Position numbers and translations under genes: made by a program. 64,000 bases of DNA, from assembly GCA_049323895.1 (NCBI GenBank), contig JBMOKT010000021.1:194120-258119 (forward strand), read 5' to 3'. Of the stretch, positions 42,778 through 51,330 are shown piece by piece. The stretch is from JBMOKT01 sp049323895 (lineage in GTDB: Bacteria > Bacillota > Peptococcia > Peptococcales > BICA1-8). How positions within the stretch are numbered: position 1 is the stretch's first letter; each line of letters opens with the position of its first letter. Below the pieces are notes generated by a model. The model ran no database searches and was not told the DNA's origin. It saw only the letters and a list, made by a program, of their open reading frames with translations.

Positions 42778-44549
42778 CTTTGGATTCCTATATAAATAAC
42801 TTGCCTTGGGACAACATGGAAATCTCTCTTACACCCCTTGCTCAACAGATACTTGAAGAAAGATATTTACTAAAGAATAGTAAAAGGGAAATCATTGAAA
42901 CACCCCTTGAAATGTATATCCGTACTGCAAAATTTATGGCTGAATGTGAAAAAACTGATGAAGAAAAAACCTATTGGTTTAATAAATTTATTAATGGCTT
43001 GACCACCCAAAAGTGGTGTGTTTCCAGCCCAGGTTTAATGAATGCCGGCACTGTGCTACCCCAGCTTAGTGCCTGTTTTATTCTGGAGATTGAAGATAAT
43101 TTAGAAAATATTTTTAATACCCTTAAACAGGCTGCCCTAATCTATAAATCCGGGGGCGGTGTGGGCTTTTATTTTGGCCGCCTCAGGGAGCAGCAAGCTA
43201 TTATTAATACTACTAAAGGAATTTCCAGCGGCATCCCCTCCTGGTTAAACCTTTATGATACAGCTGTAAACTGTGTAGCCCAGGGTGGCAAGCGCCGGGG
43301 TGCAGCCTTAGGCCTTCTCCCCATAAACCATCCCGATATAGAATACTGGCTGGAGGCAAAATCCCTGGAAGGTAAACTAAGGAATTTTAACTTGTCAGTT
43401 TCAGTTTCCCAGGAATTTATGGAGGCGCTATTAAAAGACCAAGAAGTCCCATTAATAAGTCCTCGGGGATATACCGTTAAAACCGTGCCGGCCCGGAGTC
43501 TTTGGGAAAAGCTGTGCTATCAAGCATGGCTTAAGGCAGAGCCTGGTGTTTTCTTTGAGGATAGGATAAACAAGGACAACGCTAATCCCCATTTGGGCAG
43601 AATAAACTGCAGCAATCCCTGTGCTGAATTTGTCAATATCAATTACTCTTCATGCAATCTGGCCTCCATCAACCTTGAAAAACACCTAATATGCAAGGGC
43701 AATAATATAGCTTTCAATTGGCCGCTTTTTGAAGAAACTATTATTACGGTACAACGGTTTTTAGACAATATGATTGATGTCAACCAGCTTCCTCTTCCTG
43801 AATTAACCGAGACAGCCCAAAAGATTCGACCTCAGGGCTTGGGTTTCATGGGTTTAGCCCGAACCTTGAAATCATTAGGAATAGGATACCATACCCCTCG
43901 AGCAAGGCAATGGGTATCCCAAATGACTAGTTTTTTACGGAATACTGCAGAAAAGGCTTCCCATAACTTAGCTAAGGAAAGAGGGGTATATCCTGCCTGG
44001 GAGGGCTCCAACTGGCATGCCCAGGGGAAACCTATGCGCAACAGCTGTTTACTGGCTATTGCTCCCACTGGTACTATTGCTACTCTGTGTAATACCTCCT
44101 GGGGGCTGGAGCCTGATTTTGCCCCTATTTATTATAGAGAGATTTTGAATGGACAAAGCTTTTATGAGATTGATCCAATTTTACTGCAGGCTATGCAAAA
44201 GCTAAATATAGATACCCCTAAGCTGCGGGAGAGAATCCTAGCAGAGGGCTCTATTCAAAACCTGGATGAATTCCCTCGGGAGTATAAAGAAATATTTGTC
44301 TACGCTAAGGATATACATTCCCTTGACCATATAAAAATGCAGGCAGTTATTCAAGAACATGTGGATGGTGCCTGCAGTAAAACTATCAACCTGCCGTACC
44401 AGGCGACAGTTAAGGATGTAGATGAGGCTTTCAGAGCTGCCTACCGATTTGGTCTAAAAGGCTGTACAGTTTACCGTGACCAAAGCCGGGAAAAACAGGT
44501 TTTACACAATTGTAAAATAGATAACAGCTGTCCGGAGTGTCAGATATAA
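42774..44549 (+). CDS. nrdJ: Adenosylcobalamin-dependent (class II) ribonucleotide reductase
   Basis: Reduces ribonucleotides to deoxyribonucleotides with a B12 radical. A 591-residue catalytic barrel: SPGLMNAGT near 80, SACFILEIEDN, GGGVGFYFGRLR, the active-site triad NPCAEF (Asn/Cys/Glu about 281-286) and APTGTIATLCNTS. CPECQI at the C-terminus holds the cysteine pair that re-reduces the enzyme. The ATG overlaps the MinD-like stop by four bases. Confidence 0.93.
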   Translation: MTLDSYINNLPWDNMEISLTPLAQQILEERYLLKNSKREIIETPLEMYIRTAKFMAECEKTDEEKTYWFNKFINGLTTQKWCVSSPGLMNAGTVLPQLSACFILEIEDNLENIFNTLKQAALIYKSGGGVGFYFGRLREQQAIINTTKGISSGIPSWLNLYDTAVNCVAQGGKRRGAALGLLPINHPDIEYWLEAKSLEGKLRNFNLSVSVSQEFMEALLKDQEVPLISPRGYTVKTVPARSLWEKLCYQAWLKAEPGVFFEDRINKDNANPHLGRINCSNPCAEFVNINYSSCNLASINLEKHLICKGNNIAFNWPLFEETIITVQRFLDNMIDVNQLPLPELTETAQKIRPQGLGFMGLARTLKSLGIGYHTPRARQWVSQMTSFLRNTAEKASHNLAKERGVYPAWEGSNWHAQGKPMRNSCLLAIAPTGTIATLCNTSWGLEPDFAPIYYREILNGQSFYEIDPILLQAMQKLNIDTPKLRERILAEGSIQNLDEFPREYKEIFVYAKDIHSLDHIKMQAVIQEHVDGACSKTINLPYQATVKDVDEAFRAAYRFGLKGCTVYRDQSREKQVLHNCKIDNSCPECQI

Positions 44550-44565
44550 CTCCGACGGAGTTAGT

Positions 44566-44593
44566 GGCTAGTTGTTAGTGGCTAGTGGATAGT
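44566..44593. repeat. 7-bp TAGTGGC-type array abutting the left direct repeat
   Basis: TTAGTGGCTAG...TTAGTGGCTAGTGGATAGT runs directly into the 34-bp repeat at 44594. It marks the end of backbone sequence. Confidence 0.65.
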
Positions 44594-44627
44594 AGGTCGG
44601 GTGTTCAAGTCACCTTGCCAGCTCCAT
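44594..44627 (+). repeat. Left direct repeat, tRNA 3'-end-like (putative att)
   Basis: The 34-bp sequence is identical to 59538-59571. It begins AGGTC, forms a 5-bp T-stem GGGTG/CACCT around TTCAAGT, continues with a 7-base strand TGCCAGC, then TCCA, i.e. the T-arm, 3' acceptor strand, discriminator U and CCA of a tRNA. No tRNA 5' part precedes it. Confidence 0.8.
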
Positions 44628-44634
44628 TTAAGAG

Positions 44635-44671
44635 AAAATCCTTAGAATCGCAGTAGTTCTAAGGATTTTTT
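44635..44671. terminator. Terminator right after the left direct repeat
   Basis: AAAATCCTTAGAA (44635-44647) / TTCTAAGGATTTT (44657-44669) plus extra T residues. It follows the tRNA-like repeat on the plus strand and can also end the minus-strand helicase operon. Confidence 0.9.
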
Positions 44672-44691
44672 ATACTTTACCCACCGGAAAT

Positions 44692-44976
44692 TCAGTCTTT
44701 CATTGATAATGCAAAATCTATTGAACTCAATGATGATTCAACATTTGACAGACTTGAATGTATGTCAGTCAGATCATATCCAGTTGAACCCTTGATGCTC
44801 TCAACTGACGAATGTATATCTGAGAGATCATATCCGGCTGAGCCTTTAATACCTTCAATTGCCTCAGTTATATCGGATAGGCTATTTGATCCACCTCCAG
44901 TCAATACGTCCATTTTAGAATTCAATTCAATTAACTGATCTCGAATTTCCATCATTACACTAATTAGTTCTTCCAC
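44692..44976 (-). CDS. Small repeat protein downstream of the Hhe-like helicase
   Basis: A 94-residue protein of unknown function. A helical N-terminus (MEELISVMMEIRDQLIELNSKMDVL) and a GGGS linker lead to two 18-residue repeats of the form IKGSxGYDLxDIHSSVES (DNA period 54 bp), ending in an amphipathic helix. It starts at GTG 44976 with AAAGGAG upstream, 32 bases after the helicase stop, so it is very likely co-expressed. It may be an oligomerising partner of the helicase; this is inference from position only. Confidence 0.7.
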   Translation of the reverse strand: MEELISVMMEIRDQLIELNSKMDVLTGGGSNSLSDITEAIEGIKGSAGYDLSDIHSSVESIKGSTGYDLTDIHSSLSNVESSLSSIDFALSMKD

Positions 44977-45008
44977 ACTTGCACGCTCCTTTCATCTAAT
45001 TTTGGGTT

Positions 45009-48000
45009 TTAAACTGCCACGACTTTTCCGTCAGTTTCTTTCACTCGTCCGCTTTTTAATAAATATTCATATGCCTTTTGCAGGTTAACCTGGATTCTAT
45101 CACCGGAACGTGCAAAGCCATATTCTCTTGCGGTGGATTGCAACAAGCTATCTTTAAGAATACCATAGCTATTTGAAACAATAACCAACATAGCTTCAGC
45201 AAGCTCGTCGGTGCTTATATAATTTATGGGTCTGGTATTGCCTGTGGCTTTTGGTATAACTTTTGTGTAGTCGGAAGGATAAAAGAAGTCACCATTACGT
45301 ACGACACCTTTTAAAGATTTTAGAGCATAATCAACTTCTCCACGAACCTTTACAGTCGCTTTTTCGTTACCAAGGAGTGGAGCCAGATTTTTGCACAGTA
45401 ATTCGTAATGAATAGGATATTCATTATTAACCACCGCCTTGATACAATCGCCCATGCTTAGGTAACCAGAAGCATTGCGTGGCAAAGAGCTGAAATTTGT
45501 GAACGCCTGTTTTTCAAATCCATAGGGATTAACTATATTATCCGAACTGGCACCACTTTCTTTTTCATTTATACTTAAAAATTCGCTTTCCGCCTGTGAC
45601 AACGGCATTTGAGAATCTGGCTCGCTTTCTTCGGCATAATTATTAATTGCACTTTCTACGGCATCAATGAGTTTATGCCCTTCAGTCACAGGGTCTTTGA
45701 TCCAGTCGGTAGACCAAATACGATGGATTTTCCAGCCCATATCTTCAAGTACCGCCTGACGCAGACGATCTCGTTCTCGTGCCGTTCTCGCAGAGTGATA
45801 AGCAGCACCATCACATTCAATCCCTATAACATATTGTCCGCTGATGGTCGGATGCTTAACAGCCATATCTATGCGATAACCAGAACATCCAACCTGTGTC
45901 GCAAGCTTGTAGCCTTTTCGATCCAAAAAGTTGTAGACAGCAGCCTCAAAAGGGGAATCATGTTCGATAACATCGCTTTCTGTTATTTCTCTTAATAACA
46001 CTGACGACCCATTCATGGCAAAGTCGATGTAAGAACGGAGCAGTTTCGGCCCTTCTCTCGTGATGCGTTCAACTTCAATATCAGTCGGCAGAATGGAACC
46101 AACTAATTTTACATTATGCTTTGCTCTTGTAATAGCAACATTAAGGCGTCGCTCTCCGCCGTCTTTAGTAAGCGGACCAAAATTCATTGCAAACTTTCCT
46201 GTTGCATCTTTGGCGTAGCCTATGCTGAATATAATGGTATCGCGTTCATCCCCTTGGACATTCTCTAAATTTTTTACGAAGAATGCCTCATCATTGTCCT
46301 CATTGAAAAATGATTCATACTGCTGATTTTCTTTTCGCATCTGACGTATGACTGTATCTATAGCCTGTTGTTGAACTTCCCCGAAAGCTATAACACCAAG
46401 AGAACGATTAGGAAATCTTCTGAAATGATCAAATACAAGTTCTCCGATGCGTTTGGCTTCAATCATATTTCCTTTTTTACCACCACGGTCATAATAGCCG
46501 TCCGGCACATAAATGTATTCAACACCATTATGCGGCACTTTATCAACGTTAGCAGGGAAAGTGATTAGGTTATTTTTATAAATCTTGGTATTCGAGAAAG
46601 CGATAAGATGTTCATGTCTGCTACGATAATGCCAAAGCAGGGTACGCTCGGGAAGCAGGCCAGCTTCATCTAAAATTGATTCATAAGCATTTGTGTCGTC
46701 GTATTCATCATCATCAACATCTGTATCAAAATCGGCATCGGAGGCAGATGACATAAAGAAATTGGTTGGCGGCAATTGCTTACTATCTCCTGCAATTACA
46801 ACCTGTTTACCTCTTGAAATCGCTCCAATAGCATTTTCGGTGCATACTTGTGAAGCCTCATCAAAGATAATGATATCGAAATCATAACTTTCCGCTTCTA
46901 AAAACAGGCTCACGGATAAAGGGGACATCATTAAGCATGGCTTAAGAGTAAGGAGCAGATTGGGGATAGCCCTGAATAATTTGCGAATAGGCATAATTCT
47001 TCGCTGTTTTCCAAGCTCTCTTTTCAGAATGCTTAATTCATCAACACCTGAAGTGAATCGTTCAAAAGCTGGAAGAGAATCAATTAATTTTTTCTTGATC
47101 CGTGCTTTTGCTATCTCAAATTGAAGCTTGTCAAGACGAGAAAATTCAGCAATTGTATTTTCCTGTACTCTTCGGCGAAAATTGAGAACGGCTGGATACT
47201 GAGGTAGAATTGCGTCAAGCCATAAACGATAAAACCGTTTCTTAAACATCGGAATAATAAGAGCGGCATCAATATGAAGTTCTTCAATCTTGGTTATATA
47301 ATCAGCAAGTCCCTCATTCTGGCAATTAGTACGAGCATTTCTGAAATCAATCCATTCCTCAAGCAAAGAGAGCCCATTCATACACTTGGTAACTCTATCG
47401 TAGAGAGCAAGCATACCTAAACCCTTAATATCATCCTTGTTTTCAAATATATCAAGGAACCAAGAGAACTCTGTATTCATATCAGCTATGGCGTTGGTTA
47501 AATCGGCCAAGTATTTTGCAGACAAATTTATTTTGGATTCATTGGTGCATATGTTTCTGATAAAATCTGTGTTAACTCTATAATTTTCGCAAATCTTCCT
47601 AAAATCATTTGCCCAATTTAAGGAGCTAAGAACATTTGACCAATCGGTATCCATGCCCTTGTAAAGGAAGTCATAATGCCTCTGTAAATCAGCATCACAC
47701 TCTTCTAAAGTATTGGCCAAGGCGGCAAGAAGAGATAATTTGTCTTTACTTTGCAATATGAGATTAAAAGCTTTAATCAGCTTTGACAGCAGTGTTAAAT
47801 CCGTGTTTTCACCGGAATAGTGTTCGCCAAAGGTTTGTGCTAATATTTGATTGTTTTCTGAAAGCCATATAGAGACCTCATCCAGCTCTCGGAGAGAGGT
47901 CAATGTTTCAATAATTTCAGCATCACGGACTTTATTGACAATCTGTTTATATAAACCTTTAATAGTTTTTTTATCAGTCCTGTATTGACCTTTGAAGATT

Positions 48001-50033
48001 TTGAAAAACGATGTGTAATCCGTTTTGAACCTTGAAAGCATTGCACGGAAATCTAAATCTAAAATTTCTCGGTCAAAGGTTGATAGTAACTTATTTCGTA
48101 GCCCAAGAATGTTTTCTATATTCTGTTTCGCTGTATCAAAGAGTGCCTGTGCTTTTTGAAAATCTCCACTGTTCCAAACTGAATAGCAGTAAGTGTTTAA
48201 AATCGCAGCATCCAACTTCTCAATCTCAGAATTAATCCGAGATAATGATAATAATTCATTTGGCTCAGAAAGTGGAATGCTCGAATCATAAGCGGAGAGT
48301 TCATTATAAATATTCGACAATTCATTTTGAACATTTTTATAACTGATTTTAAGCACGGAAAATTTATCCACTTCATTCCATAATGGCGCAATATCTTCGC
48401 CAACAAGCCAATTGAAAGGTACTTTGGGCGAAAGTTTGGCTATATCTAAAATACTGACAATTTCAGAAAGCCCTGTAAAAGATGGCTTATAATCTAATTC
48501 CAAGTCAGTAAAAATGCGATTATAAATAGCAGCGGCAGCTTTAATTTTAGGTAGCAATTTTGATGAATACGCACCTATATCGTGGCTGAGTTCATTAGTA
48601 ACTGCCGGTACATGAGCGTTATTCCATGGGTTGGTTTTATAATCATCACTCATTTTTCCAATAGTGGTGGTAAATTGAGTAAGTAAATTAATGTAACGAT
48701 TAAATTTTTGAGGCGTTTTATCTGCGGCATTTTCAAGGCTGAAAATGATATTTTCATAGCTTTCAAGATTAGCTAATTCGCCATTTACCTGATAAATTGT
48801 CTTCCCAAGTGGTTCGACGACGGTAAAGATTTGTCGTGCATATTCATTAAGCTTTTGTTTATCTTCTTGCAGCAAGTCAAGTTTTTGATAAGCCTCGTCA
48901 TTCAGATTTGCCCTTTGCCGAGAAAGATTTAAAACGGAAGCAAGTTGTTCCAAAACATCCTTCTTGTTTGCTTTGTAGCTGTGAAGAGTTAAGCAAAATT
49001 CATTTAGACCTACAGAAGTAAGACGTTTACGAACCACCTCAAGGGCAGCCATCTTTTCTGAAACAAATAAAACTTTCTTGCCGGAAGCCAAGCATTCCGC
49101 GATAATATTTGTTATGGTTTGACTTTTTCCTGTACCAGGAGGCCCCTGCAGTACGAAACTAACCCCTTTTTTAGCAAGAAGAACAGCATCCTGTTGGCTT
49201 GAATCAGCATCAACAACTTGAAATATGTCAGAAGGTAGTGTCTGCGTATCATGGTCAAAATCGTTTACATCTTCGTATGTAGAGCCGATGGCCGTAGTGT
49301 CACCAGTTAGAGCCCGTACGATAGGATGCCCCTTAATCTTGTCCTTATGGATTTCCAAATCCCGATACATATTTATTTTTAAGAACGAAAGCAAGGAAAG
49401 TCCTGTCTCATGAACGACTTCCCATCTATTAGTTTTTATTAACAAATTAACTTTTGAAAAATAATCTGACAGGTTTTCTTCCGCATCAAATTCAGGAAGA
49501 TCAATACCAAAGTCATTTGACATCTTAAAGGCAAGCGTAGGATTGAGAGTAATTTCATCCTCATGAAGGCTTAGTTCATACGGCGATGTAATTGATTCCA
49601 ATGTCAGCGTAACGGGAACGAGGATAATAGGCGATAAAAAATATTGTTCAGAGTTAATATCTTCGCTCCATTTAAGAAAACCAAATGACAGATAAAGGAT
49701 ATTAACACCCTGCTCTTCCATTGCAGTTTTAGCCTTTTCTCGAAGATTGCGGAGTGTTTTTTGCTGATCTTTTATTGCCTGATTTGTCATAATATTTCTT
49801 TCTAAGCTGTTCTCTTGCTCATCGCTTAGAAGGGAAATTTGGTCTTCGTCATAATAGGGGAATTCAATAGGATTTTCATTTACAACAAAGCTATCCCATA
49901 GTTTAAAAATAGATGGCTTTTGTATTCTCAAATTAGAACGTTTTGAATCACGGTAATTAAGCAAACGATTTCTTTTGCCTAGGTCAAGCAGTTTGTTTTT
50001 CCATGCTTCGAGTTTCTGATCGATATTCGGCAT
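45009..50033 (-). CDS. DUF4011-SF1 helicase-Vsr-like nuclease (Hhe-like anti-phage protein)
   Basis: A giant protein of about 1674 residues. An N-terminal DUF4011 region (about 1-250) is followed by a split superfamily 1 helicase core: Walker A QGPPGTGKSQT (about 300), DEASQ Walker B (about 1060), GDSKQLPPT, and the late ERRLNVAITRAK motif. A Vsr/DUF559-type nuclease (about 1365-1445) shows DMAVKHP, GIECDGAAYHS and RDRLRQAVL; a DUF3320-like helical end closes it. This order matches the 'Hhe' systems reported as anti-phage defence. ATG 50033 has GGAGG nine bases upstream. It overlaps the upstream Cro-like gene. Confidence 0.9.
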   Translation of the reverse strand: MPNIDQKLEAWKNKLLDLGKRNRLLNYRDSKRSNLRIQKPSIFKLWDSFVVNENPIEFPYYDEDQISLLSDEQENSLERNIMTNQAIKDQQKTLRNLREKAKTAMEEQGVNILYLSFGFLKWSEDINSEQYFLSPIILVPVTLTLESITSPYELSLHEDEITLNPTLAFKMSNDFGIDLPEFDAEENLSDYFSKVNLLIKTNRWEVVHETGLSLLSFLKINMYRDLEIHKDKIKGHPIVRALTGDTTAIGSTYEDVNDFDHDTQTLPSDIFQVVDADSSQQDAVLLAKKGVSFVLQGPPGTGKSQTITNIIAECLASGKKVLFVSEKMAALEVVRKRLTSVGLNEFCLTLHSYKANKKDVLEQLASVLNLSRQRANLNDEAYQKLDLLQEDKQKLNEYARQIFTVVEPLGKTIYQVNGELANLESYENIIFSLENAADKTPQKFNRYINLLTQFTTTIGKMSDDYKTNPWNNAHVPAVTNELSHDIGAYSSKLLPKIKAAAAIYNRIFTDLELDYKPSFTGLSEIVSILDIAKLSPKVPFNWLVGEDIAPLWNEVDKFSVLKISYKNVQNELSNIYNELSAYDSSIPLSEPNELLSLSRINSEIEKLDAAILNTYCYSVWNSGDFQKAQALFDTAKQNIENILGLRNKLLSTFDREILDLDFRAMLSRFKTDYTSFFKIFKGQYRTDKKTIKGLYKQIVNKVRDAEIIETLTSLRELDEVSIWLSENNQILAQTFGEHYSGENTDLTLLSKLIKAFNLILQSKDKLSLLAALANTLEECDADLQRHYDFLYKGMDTDWSNVLSSLNWANDFRKICENYRVNTDFIRNICTNESKINLSAKYLADLTNAIADMNTEFSWFLDIFENKDDIKGLGMLALYDRVTKCMNGLSLLEEWIDFRNARTNCQNEGLADYITKIEELHIDAALIIPMFKKRFYRLWLDAILPQYPAVLNFRRRVQENTIAEFSRLDKLQFEIAKARIKKKLIDSLPAFERFTSGVDELSILKRELGKQRRIMPIRKLFRAIPNLLLTLKPCLMMSPLSVSLFLEAESYDFDIIIFDEASQVCTENAIGAISRGKQVVIAGDSKQLPPTNFFMSSASDADFDTDVDDDEYDDTNAYESILDEAGLLPERTLLWHYRSRHEHLIAFSNTKIYKNNLITFPANVDKVPHNGVEYIYVPDGYYDRGGKKGNMIEAKRIGELVFDHFRRFPNRSLGVIAFGEVQQQAIDTVIRQMRKENQQYESFFNEDNDEAFFVKNLENVQGDERDTIIFSIGYAKDATGKFAMNFGPLTKDGGERRLNVAITRAKHNVKLVGSILPTDIEVERITREGPKLLRSYIDFAMNGSSVLLREITESDVIEHDSPFEAAVYNFLDRKGYKLATQVGCSGYRIDMAVKHPTISGQYVIGIECDGAAYHSARTARERDRLRQAVLEDMGWKIHRIWSTDWIKDPVTEGHKLIDAVESAINNYAEESEPDSQMPLSQAESEFLSINEKESGASSDNIVNPYGFEKQAFTNFSSLPRNASGYLSMGDCIKAVVNNEYPIHYELLCKNLAPLLGNEKATVKVRGEVDYALKSLKGVVRNGDFFYPSDYTKVIPKATGNTRPINYISTDELAEAMLVIVSNSYGILKDSLLQSTAREYGFARSGDRIQVNLQKAYEYLLKSGRVKETDGKVVAV

Positions 50034-50034
50034 A

Positions 50035-50244
50035 TTAGGTATCCTCCTCAACTAATTCGACGATATCCCCGATGTCAACATTTAGAGCGGTACAAACTTT
50101 TACAAGCGCATCCATACTCACATATTCGTCTTTTCCTAATTTAGCAAGTGTTGATGTGCTGATATTTGCTTTTTCAAGTAAATCGATTTTTTTCATACCT
50201 TTATCGATAAGCAGTTTCCATAGTTTTTTATAAGATATTTTCAT
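50035..50244 (-). CDS. Cro/XRE-type regulator of the Hhe-like operon
   Basis: A 69-residue single helix-turn-helix protein (MKKIDLLEKANISTSTLAKLGKDEYVSMDALVKVC). It ends just before the helicase start, so it is first in the operon and probably represses its own promoter (50288-50315). Start ATG 50244 after GAGAGGTG. Confidence 0.9.
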   Translation of the reverse strand: MKISYKKLWKLLIDKGMKKIDLLEKANISTSTLAKLGKDEYVSMDALVKVCTALNVDIGDIVELVEEDT

Positions 50245-50277
50245 TTCGGCACCTCTCAGGCTACAGTATTAAAATGC

Positions 50278-50315
50278 ATTATATTACATTATATTACTTT
50301 TTCGATAAAACACAA
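50278..50315 (-). promoter_or_regulatory. Promoter/operator of the Hhe-like operon
   Basis: On the minus strand TTGTGT (complement of 50310-50315) and TATAAT (complement of 50288-50293) are 16 bp apart. A second TATAAT (complement of 50278-50283) lies in a direct repeat GTAATATAAT, a likely operator for the Cro-like protein. Confidence 0.5.
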
Positions 50316-50429
50316 TATAAAATCTACCAATCTGTAAATTACATCATCAAAACTACAATTTATTTGCAGACTTGTGAAAGTAGGTAGAGTATTGTCTGTT
50401 GCTGAAGGGAGGTAGTTAAAATAAAGAAA

Positions 50430-51029
50430 ATGACTGCCGGAATAGCTGTTATCGCCTGTGTCGCATTATGTGCCACTGTGTGGCCACGAAGCGCCGAGGT
50501 CGGGGATTTACCCACCGAGCCGGTAAAAACTGCCGTAACCACCGAAATTGAGGCTCGGTCAGAGGGAATTCCGCAAATTCTTTTCTCTACAGAGTCTCCT
50601 GCGCCTAATACTGAGGGTGCCGTAGAGAGTGAGCAGGAGAACCTTGTGGTAACATCAGAAGAAAAAACAGAAACAGCACCGCCGATAGCCCTGACATCTC
50701 ACGCTGTATCAAAATCCGTACCAGCCTCCACCGAACCAAAACCAGGTGATAGAACAGTCAGCGACGGCAAGCCTTATTTCTGGATACCAGGCTTCGGATG
50801 GATTGAATACAGCGGTAAGCAAAGTGTCGAAGTCATCGCCAAGGATATGTTCGAGAACGGTCATAAAATCGGCTCTATGGGAGGCAGCGAAGTACCACCG
50901 AGAGAATCAACCCCTCCAGCATTAAAGCAACTGAAATCAACCGATGGAGAAATTTATATAATGTTCGTTGAAGTGCCTGAGAAGAACAGTACCCCGCCGC
51001 CATATAAACCCGAAGCAGTGTCCCCGTAA
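50430..51029 (+). CDS. DUF6550-like exported protein
   Basis: About 200 residues. A signal-like hydrophobic segment (TAGIAVIACVALCATVW) is followed by a long Thr/Glu/Pro-rich low-complexity stretch and a compact C-terminal domain (GKPYFWIPGFGWIEYSG, then MGGSEVPP) of the kind found on clostridial integrative elements. The ribosome binding site GGGAGG sits eight bases before an ATA codon (50421), followed by AAG AAA then the ATG at 50430; an original ATG may have mutated to ATA. Function unknown. Confidence 0.7.
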   Translation: MTAGIAVIACVALCATVWPRSAEVGDLPTEPVKTAVTTEIEARSEGIPQILFSTESPAPNTEGAVESEQENLVVTSEEKTETAPPIALTSHAVSKSVPASTEPKPGDRTVSDGKPYFWIPGFGWIEYSGKQSVEVIAKDMFENGHKIGSMGGSEVPPRESTPPALKQLKSTDGEIYIMFVEVPEKNSTPPPYKPEAVSP

Positions 51030-51046
51030 ACCTACTTTTCAATATA

Positions 51047-51076
51047 AGATCTGCAATACACAGCAGGTCTTTTTTA
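51047..51076 (+). terminator. Terminator of the DUF6550-like gene
   Basis: AGATCTGC (51047-51054) / GCAGGTCT (51063-51070) with one G-U pair, followed by TTTTTA. Confidence 0.85.
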
Positions 51077-51330
51077 TTGACTGATTATAAGAACAAAAAA
51101 ATTCCGTGCAGATATCTCTCCCAACGTGAAAGTAAGTAGGAGGTAAAAATTTTGGTCCAACGGGTCCTCTCAAAGTGTAAATAATTAGAGGAAAAATTTA
51201 CTCCGTGCAGCCCCCTGATTTTTTCCCTAAAGTAAGCTCTCGGAAAGTAAGTAGTAAAAGCCGGTAGAAATTAGCAACCAGACTAAAAAAATTATGTTTT
51301 TGAAAAGAAAGTTATGTAAAAAGGGAAAAT
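51077..51330. repeat. Degenerate ~48-bp tandem repeats, left of the IS
   Basis: Three degenerate units starting near 51099, 51147 and 51192, each with AAATTxxCCGTGCA or similar, CCCTCAAA/CCCTAAAG and TAGAGG/TAGGAGG. Related units lie at 53122-53215 on the other side of the insertion sequence. Confidence 0.5.

Noticed and set aside
44594..44627. Complete tRNA gene at the direct repeats
   Set aside because: Neither copy has a D-arm or anticodon arm upstream; only the T-arm and acceptor end are present.
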